In this document: positions 13,453 to 16,888 of the stretch, piece after piece
Layout: every line of letters begins with the position of its first letter
Numbering within the stretch: position 1 is the stretch's first letter
Assembly (NCBI GenBank): GCA_044340025.1
Contig: JBIIUJ010000044.1
Span: 1 to 16,888, forward strand
Length of the DNA stretch: 16,888 nt
Direction: 5' to 3'
Source: JBIIUJ01 sp044340025
GTDB lineage: Bacteria; Pseudomonadota; Alphaproteobacteria; Caulobacterales; Aquidulcibacteraceae
The notes under the pieces: model-generated
Databases searched by the model: none
The model's input: the letters and a program-made list of their open reading frames with translations, nothing else
Told to the model about the DNA's origin: nothing
Translations under genes and position numbers: made by a program

Positions 13453-14814
13453 ATGGCAGCGTGTGACGCAAAAGACCGACCGGTCGAGAGCTTCGATGAT
13501 CTCCTCGCCCACTTCGACAAGGGGCCGAAGCCAAAGTCCGACTGGAAGATTGGCACCGAGCACGAAAAGGTCGTGTTCCGCCGCAAGACAAACGGGCCTG
13601 TGGCCTATGGCGGCCCAGATGGCATCGGGGCCCTGCTCCAGGGCCTGACGCGTTTTGGCTGGGTTCCGGAGACCGAAGGCGAAAACATCATTGCGCTGAA
13701 GCGGGACGCCGCCTCGATTACGCTGGAGCCGGGCGGCCAGTTCGAGCTGTCGGGCGCGCCGCTGGAGCATCTGCACCAGACCTGTCTGGAGGTCGGCGGC
13801 CATCTGCGCGAGGTGCGCGAGGTCGCCGATCAGCTGGGCATCGCCTTTCTGGGGCTAGGCTTCTCGCCCAAGACCAGCCTCGAAGACACGCCCATCATGC
13901 CCAAGGGGCGCTATCAGATCATGCGCGCCTACATGGCCCGCGTCGGTCGGCTCGGCCGGCAGATGATGTTCCGCTCTTGCACCGTTCAGACCAATCTGGA
14001 TTTTTCGTCCGAAGCCGACATGGTCAAGAAGCTGCGCGTGTCGCTGGCGCTGCAGCCTGTCGCGACCGCGCTTTTCGCCAATTCCCCCTTCGCGGAAGGC
14101 CGGCCGAACGGCTATCTCAGCTATCGCGCCCACGTCTGGTCCGACACCGATCCCGACCGGACGGGCATGCTCCCGTTCGCGTTCGAGGAGGGCTTTGGCT
14201 ATGCCCGCTATGCGCAATGGGCGCTCGACACGCCGATGTATTTCGTGAAGCGCAACGGGCGTTATATCGATGTGGCCGGCCGTTCCTTCCGCGCCTTCAT
14301 GAAGGGTGAGCTGCCGGAACTGCCCGGCGAGCGCCCGACGCTGAAGGACTGGGAAGACCACCTCACGACCCTGTTTCCCGAAGTGCGGCTCAAGACCTAT
14401 CTGGAGATGCGTGGCGCGGACGCGGGCCCCTGGTCGCGCCTTTGCGCGCTGCCGGCGCTATGGGTCGGGCTGCTCTACGACGACGCTGCGCTGGAGGCCG
14501 CCTGGGACCTCGTGAAGGACTGGACCGCGCCAGAGCGCGAGGCCTTGCGCCGCGCCGTGCCGACGCTTGGTCTCCAGGCGCCGATCCGCAACACCAACGT
14601 CCAGCGCCTCGCGCAGGATGTGCTCGCCATCGCCCGTCAGGGCTTACGCGCGCGCGCGATGACGAACGAGGCAGGCGACGACGAGAGCGGTTTCCTGACC
14701 GAACTTGAGGAAGTGGCCGCCACAGGCTTCACTGCCGCCGACAGGCTGCTCGAGCGCTATCACGGCGAATGGGGCGGCGACATCGACAAGGTGTTCGAGG
14801 CCTGCGCCTACTAA
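13453..14814 (+). CDS. gshA: Glutamate-cysteine ligase
   Basis: 453 residues from the ATG at 13453, which has GGGGGAGA six bases upstream; the ATG at 13441 would add four residues. It joins glutamate and cysteine by an ATP-dependent step, the first and rate-limiting reaction of glutathione synthesis in the cytoplasm. It belongs to the plant/alphaproteobacterial type. WKIGTEHEKVVF at 31-42, ITLEPGGQFELSGAP at 89-103, KGRYQIMRAYM at 151-161 and FRSCTVQTNLDFSSEADMVKK at 173-193 are family landmarks. The C-terminus WGGDIDKVFEACAY is complete. It converges with trpC, 11 bases away, with no T-tract terminator between, only a weak cgcgcc/ggcgcg hairpin. Confidence 0.95.
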   Translation: MAACDAKDRPVESFDDLLAHFDKGPKPKSDWKIGTEHEKVVFRRKTNGPVAYGGPDGIGALLQGLTRFGWVPETEGENIIALKRDAASITLEPGGQFELSGAPLEHLHQTCLEVGGHLREVREVADQLGIAFLGLGFSPKTSLEDTPIMPKGRYQIMRAYMARVGRLGRQMMFRSCTVQTNLDFSSEADMVKKLRVSLALQPVATALFANSPFAEGRPNGYLSYRAHVWSDTDPDRTGMLPFAFEEGFGYARYAQWALDTPMYFVKRNGRYIDVAGRSFRAFMKGELPELPGERPTLKDWEDHLTTLFPEVRLKTYLEMRGADAGPWSRLCALPALWVGLLYDDAALEAAWDLVKDWTAPEREALRRAVPTLGLQAPIRNTNVQRLAQDVLAIARQGLRARAMTNEAGDDESGFLTELEEVAATGFTAADRLLERYHGEWGGDIDKVFEACAY

Positions 14815-14825
14815 GGCGCGCCCGG

Positions 14826-15611
14826 TCAGACTGGCGCGAGCAGGGCGCGCGTTGCGGCTTCCACATCGGGCTGGCGCATCAGGCTCTCGCCCACAAGGAA
14901 CGCGCGCGCGCCAGCCCGCGAGAGGCGCGCGATATCAGCGGGCGTGGCGATGCCGCTTTCTGCGATCAGCAGCCGATCGCGCGGGACCATCGCCGCCAGA
15001 TCCTCGGTCGTCTCCAGCCGGGTCTCGAAGGTGCGCAGGTCGCGATTGTTCACCCCGATGAGGCGGGCCGGCAGCGCGAGCGCGCGCTCCATCTCGGCGG
15101 CGTCATGGGTCTCGATCAGCGCATCCATGCCGAAGGCGGCCGCCGCCTGGACCAGATCGCGCGCCAGCGCATCATCCACCGCCGCCATGATCACCAGGAT
15201 CGCATCGGCCTCCAGCGCGCGCGCCTCGATCACCTGCCACGGGTCGATCATGAACTCCTTGCGCAGCACCGGGAGCGGGCAGGCGGCGCGCGCTTGCGCC
15301 ACATAGGCGTCATCGCCCTGAAAGCTCGGCGTATCGGTCAGCACCGAGAGGCAGTGCGCGCCGCCGGCCGCATAGGCGCGTGCGATGGCTGCGGGGTCGA
15401 AGTCCGCCCGGATCAGCCCCTTGGAGGGGGAGGCTTTCTTCACTTCCGCAATCAGCCCCGGCCCGGCGGCGTCCGCCAGCGCAGCAGCAAAGCCCCGCAC
15501 GGGCGAGGCGGCCTGCGCGCGCGCCTCCAGATCAGGCAGCGTGGTCGCGGCCTTGCGGGCGGCGACCTCCTCGGCCTTGTAGGCGAGGATGCGGGAAAGC
15601 GCGTTGTCCAT
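14826..15611 (-). CDS. trpC: Indole-3-glycerol phosphate synthase
   Basis: 261 residues. Closes the ring of carboxyphenylamino-deoxyribulose phosphate to indole glycerol phosphate in tryptophan synthesis. TIM barrel with IAEVKKASPSKG at 54-65 (Lys58), LPVLRKEFMIDPWQV at 113-127 (catalytic Lys118), ALIETHD at 164-170, GVNNRDLRTF at 186-195 and IAESGI near the C-terminus. Monofunctional, without the PRAI (TrpF) domain found fused in enterics. The start overlaps the trpD stop by one base (TGATG at 15613-15609), so the two are translationally coupled. In many relatives moaC follows; here the gene simply converges on gshA. Confidence 0.96.
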   Translation of the reverse strand: MDNALSRILAYKAEEVAARKAATTLPDLEARAQAASPVRGFAAALADAAGPGLIAEVKKASPSKGLIRADFDPAAIARAYAAGGAHCLSVLTDTPSFQGDDAYVAQARAACPLPVLRKEFMIDPWQVIEARALEADAILVIMAAVDDALARDLVQAAAAFGMDALIETHDAAEMERALALPARLIGVNNRDLRTFETRLETTEDLAAMVPRDRLLIAESGIATPADIARLSRAGARAFLVGESLMRQPDVEAATRALLAPV

Positions 15612-16633
15612 CAGGCCGCTCCGGTCGTGACCGCGATCAGGCGGTCGAGCGCGGCGCTGGCGCGGCCCTGGGCGATGCTGGCGCTGGCGAGCGCTGCGCC
15701 CTCGCGCAGGCTGGAGGCGCGACCCGCCACGATCAGGCCGGCGGCGGCGTTGAGCACCACCATGTCGCGATAGGCGCCGGGCTCGCCTGCCAGCAGGGCG
15801 CGAAGCGCAGCCGCGTTGAACGCCGCATCCCCGCCGGCGACAGCGGAAAGCGGGGCTGGCGCAAGGCCGGCATCCTGCGGGGCGATCGTGAAGGAGCGCC
15901 GCACCCCGCCCTCGATCGCGCATACCGCGCTCGGCCCCGACAGGGCGATCTCGTCCAGCCCGCCGTCGCCATGCACCACCCAGCCTGCTTCCGCCCCAAG
16001 GGCGCCGAGCGCTTCGGCCATCGGCTCGAGCTTGTCGGCTGCGAACACGCCCACAAGCTGGCGACGCGCGCCAGCCGGGTTGGACAGCGGGCCCAGCAGA
16101 TTGAACACCGTGCGGAAGCCAAGTTCCCGGCGCGGGCCGGCCACATGGCGCATGGCGGGGTGATGGGCCTGAGCGAACAGGAACGCCACCCCCGCTTCGC
16201 GCAAGGCGCGCGCTTCAGTCTCGGGCGTGATGTCGAGCCGCACGCCCAGCGCCTCCAGAACGTCGGCGGCGCCCGATTTCGAACTCATCGCCCGGTTGCC
16301 ATGCTTGGCGACCGTCAGGCCGCAGCCCGCCAGCACGAAAGCGACGGCGGTGGAGATGTTGAGCGTATGGGCGCCGTCCCCGCCTGTGCCGCACACGTCG
16401 ATGGTCGGCCCCTCGAACGGGGTCGGCGTCATGGCCGCGCGCAGCGCACGCGCACCGGCCGCGATGGTCTGCGCCGTCAGCCCGGTCTGTTCCAGCCCCA
16501 TCAAGAGTGCGCCGATCTGGGCAGGGGTCGCTTCCCCAGCCAGAATGGCGGCGAAGGCTGCGTCCAGCGCTTCCGGCGCGGGCGCCTGCGCGCGCGCCAG
16601 CGCGGCGAGCGCAGGCTGAAGCGCGCTGCTCAT
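15611..16633 (-). CDS. trpD: Anthranilate phosphoribosyltransferase
   Basis: 340 residues. Transfers phosphoribose from PRPP to anthranilate, the second step of tryptophan synthesis. An N-terminal helical domain (about 1-72) is followed by the phosphoribosyltransferase domain. DVCGTGGDGAHTLNIST at 79-95 is the glycine-rich PRPP loop, and KHGNRAMSSKSGAADVLEALG at 110-130 binds pyrophosphate and anthranilate. The stand-alone form, not fused to TrpG, is usual in Alphaproteobacteria. Its ATG overlaps the trpG stop as ATGA (16630-16633). Confidence 0.96.
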   Translation of the reverse strand: MSSALQPALAALARAQAPAPEALDAAFAAILAGEATPAQIGALLMGLEQTGLTAQTIAAGARALRAAMTPTPFEGPTIDVCGTGGDGAHTLNISTAVAFVLAGCGLTVAKHGNRAMSSKSGAADVLEALGVRLDITPETEARALREAGVAFLFAQAHHPAMRHVAGPRRELGFRTVFNLLGPLSNPAGARRQLVGVFAADKLEPMAEALGALGAEAGWVVHGDGGLDEIALSGPSAVCAIEGGVRRSFTIAPQDAGLAPAPLSAVAGGDAAFNAAALRALLAGEPGAYRDMVVLNAAAGLIVAGRASSLREGAALASASIAQGRASAALDRLIAVTTGAA

Positions 16634-16888
16634 GACCGGACCGTCTTGTCGAGGAACGCCTGGATCAGCGCATGGCCATGCTCGGTGGCGATGGATTCGG
16701 GATGATATTGCACGCCGAACACCGGCCGGTCGCGATGATGCATGCCCATGATCTCGCCATCGTCGAGCCAGGCGTCGACCACCAGCGCCTCGGGCAGGGT
16801 GTCGCGCTCGACGGCGAGCGAGTGGTAGCGCGCGCCGGTGAAGCCCTGCGGCAGACCCTTGAACAGGCCGCCGTCCTTGTGCCGGATC
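16630..16888 (-). CDS. trpG: Anthranilate synthase glutaminase component, C-terminal part (partial)
   Basis: The last 85 residues and the stop; the gene continues beyond the window end. Class I glutamine amidotransferase that releases ammonia for anthranilate synthase. FGVQYHPESIATEHG near the end carries the catalytic His and Glu of the triad; the Cys lies outside the window. RYHSLAVE upstream fits TrpG and PabA alike, but the overlap with trpD and the order G-D-C favour TrpG. It may also serve folate synthesis. Confidence 0.9.
   Translation of the reverse strand, partial: IRHKDGGLFKGLPQGFTGARYHSLAVERDTLPEALVVDAWLDDGEIMGMHHRDRPVFGVQYHPESIATEHGHALIQAFLDKTVRS

Noticed and set aside
14815..14838. 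Hairpin cgcgcc/ggcgcg between gshA and trpC as a bidirectional terminator
   Set aside because: Six-base stem with a 10-base loop and no T tract on either strand; too weak to call.
1..16888. CRISPR arrays, rRNA genes, phage structural genes or a replication origin
   Set aside because: No regularly spaced repeats, rRNA sequence, phage genes or DnaA-box clusters were seen on either strand.

Overview
The window is GC-rich and densely packed, with alphaproteobacterial gene content and gene order: overlapping trpG-trpD-trpC, rsmE next to gshA, a Val/Asp tRNA pair, TTGAC/GCTANAWC-like promoter elements and a TonB receptor of the type common in Caulobacterales and Hyphomonadales. I infer a member of the Hyphomonadaceae/Maricaulales sort. 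No taxonomic marker is present to fix the genus.

Left edge (1-1787): accessory DNA. It opens with the C-terminal end and terminal repeat of an IS630-type element, followed by an exported serine hydrolase of the class C beta-lactamase fold. Then comes the left end of an IS3-family element whose orfA breaks off after 26 codons at a perfect 18-bp palindrome, and about 290 bases without a credible gene. The stretch stops at the 3' end of a tRNA-Ser(CGA) gene (minus strand), a position typical of an integration scar.

Middle (1927-9719): a probable catabolic locus with two divergent arms. The minus arm is glutaryl-CoA dehydrogenase (gcdH) translationally coupled to a YciI-like protein. The plus arm is a tightly overlapped set: aconitase-superfamily large subunit, small subunit, an unrecognised lipoprotein, and an isocitrate-lyase-family C-C lyase with the KRCGH motif. 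A TonB-dependent receptor and a strong hairpin terminator follow. A split dehydratase next to a 2-alkylmalate-type lyase resembles the last steps of dimethylmaleate breakdown (DmdA/DmdB/Dml) known from nicotinate fermentation. The true substrate here is unknown. The embedded lipoprotein and the downstream receptor suggest uptake coupled to breakdown.

Right-centre (9734-14814): a Cds1-like PLP enzyme (cysteine desulfhydrase/synthase family, minus strand), tRNA-Val(TAC) and tRNA-Asp(GTC), the queuosine enzyme QueF (minus) whose stop codon lies inside its own terminator hairpin, a divergent cysteine-free alternative oxidase, then rsmE and gshA.

Right edge (14826-16888): the tryptophan genes trpG (cut by the window end), trpD and trpC on the minus strand, with start/stop overlaps, converging on gshA with only 11 bases between.
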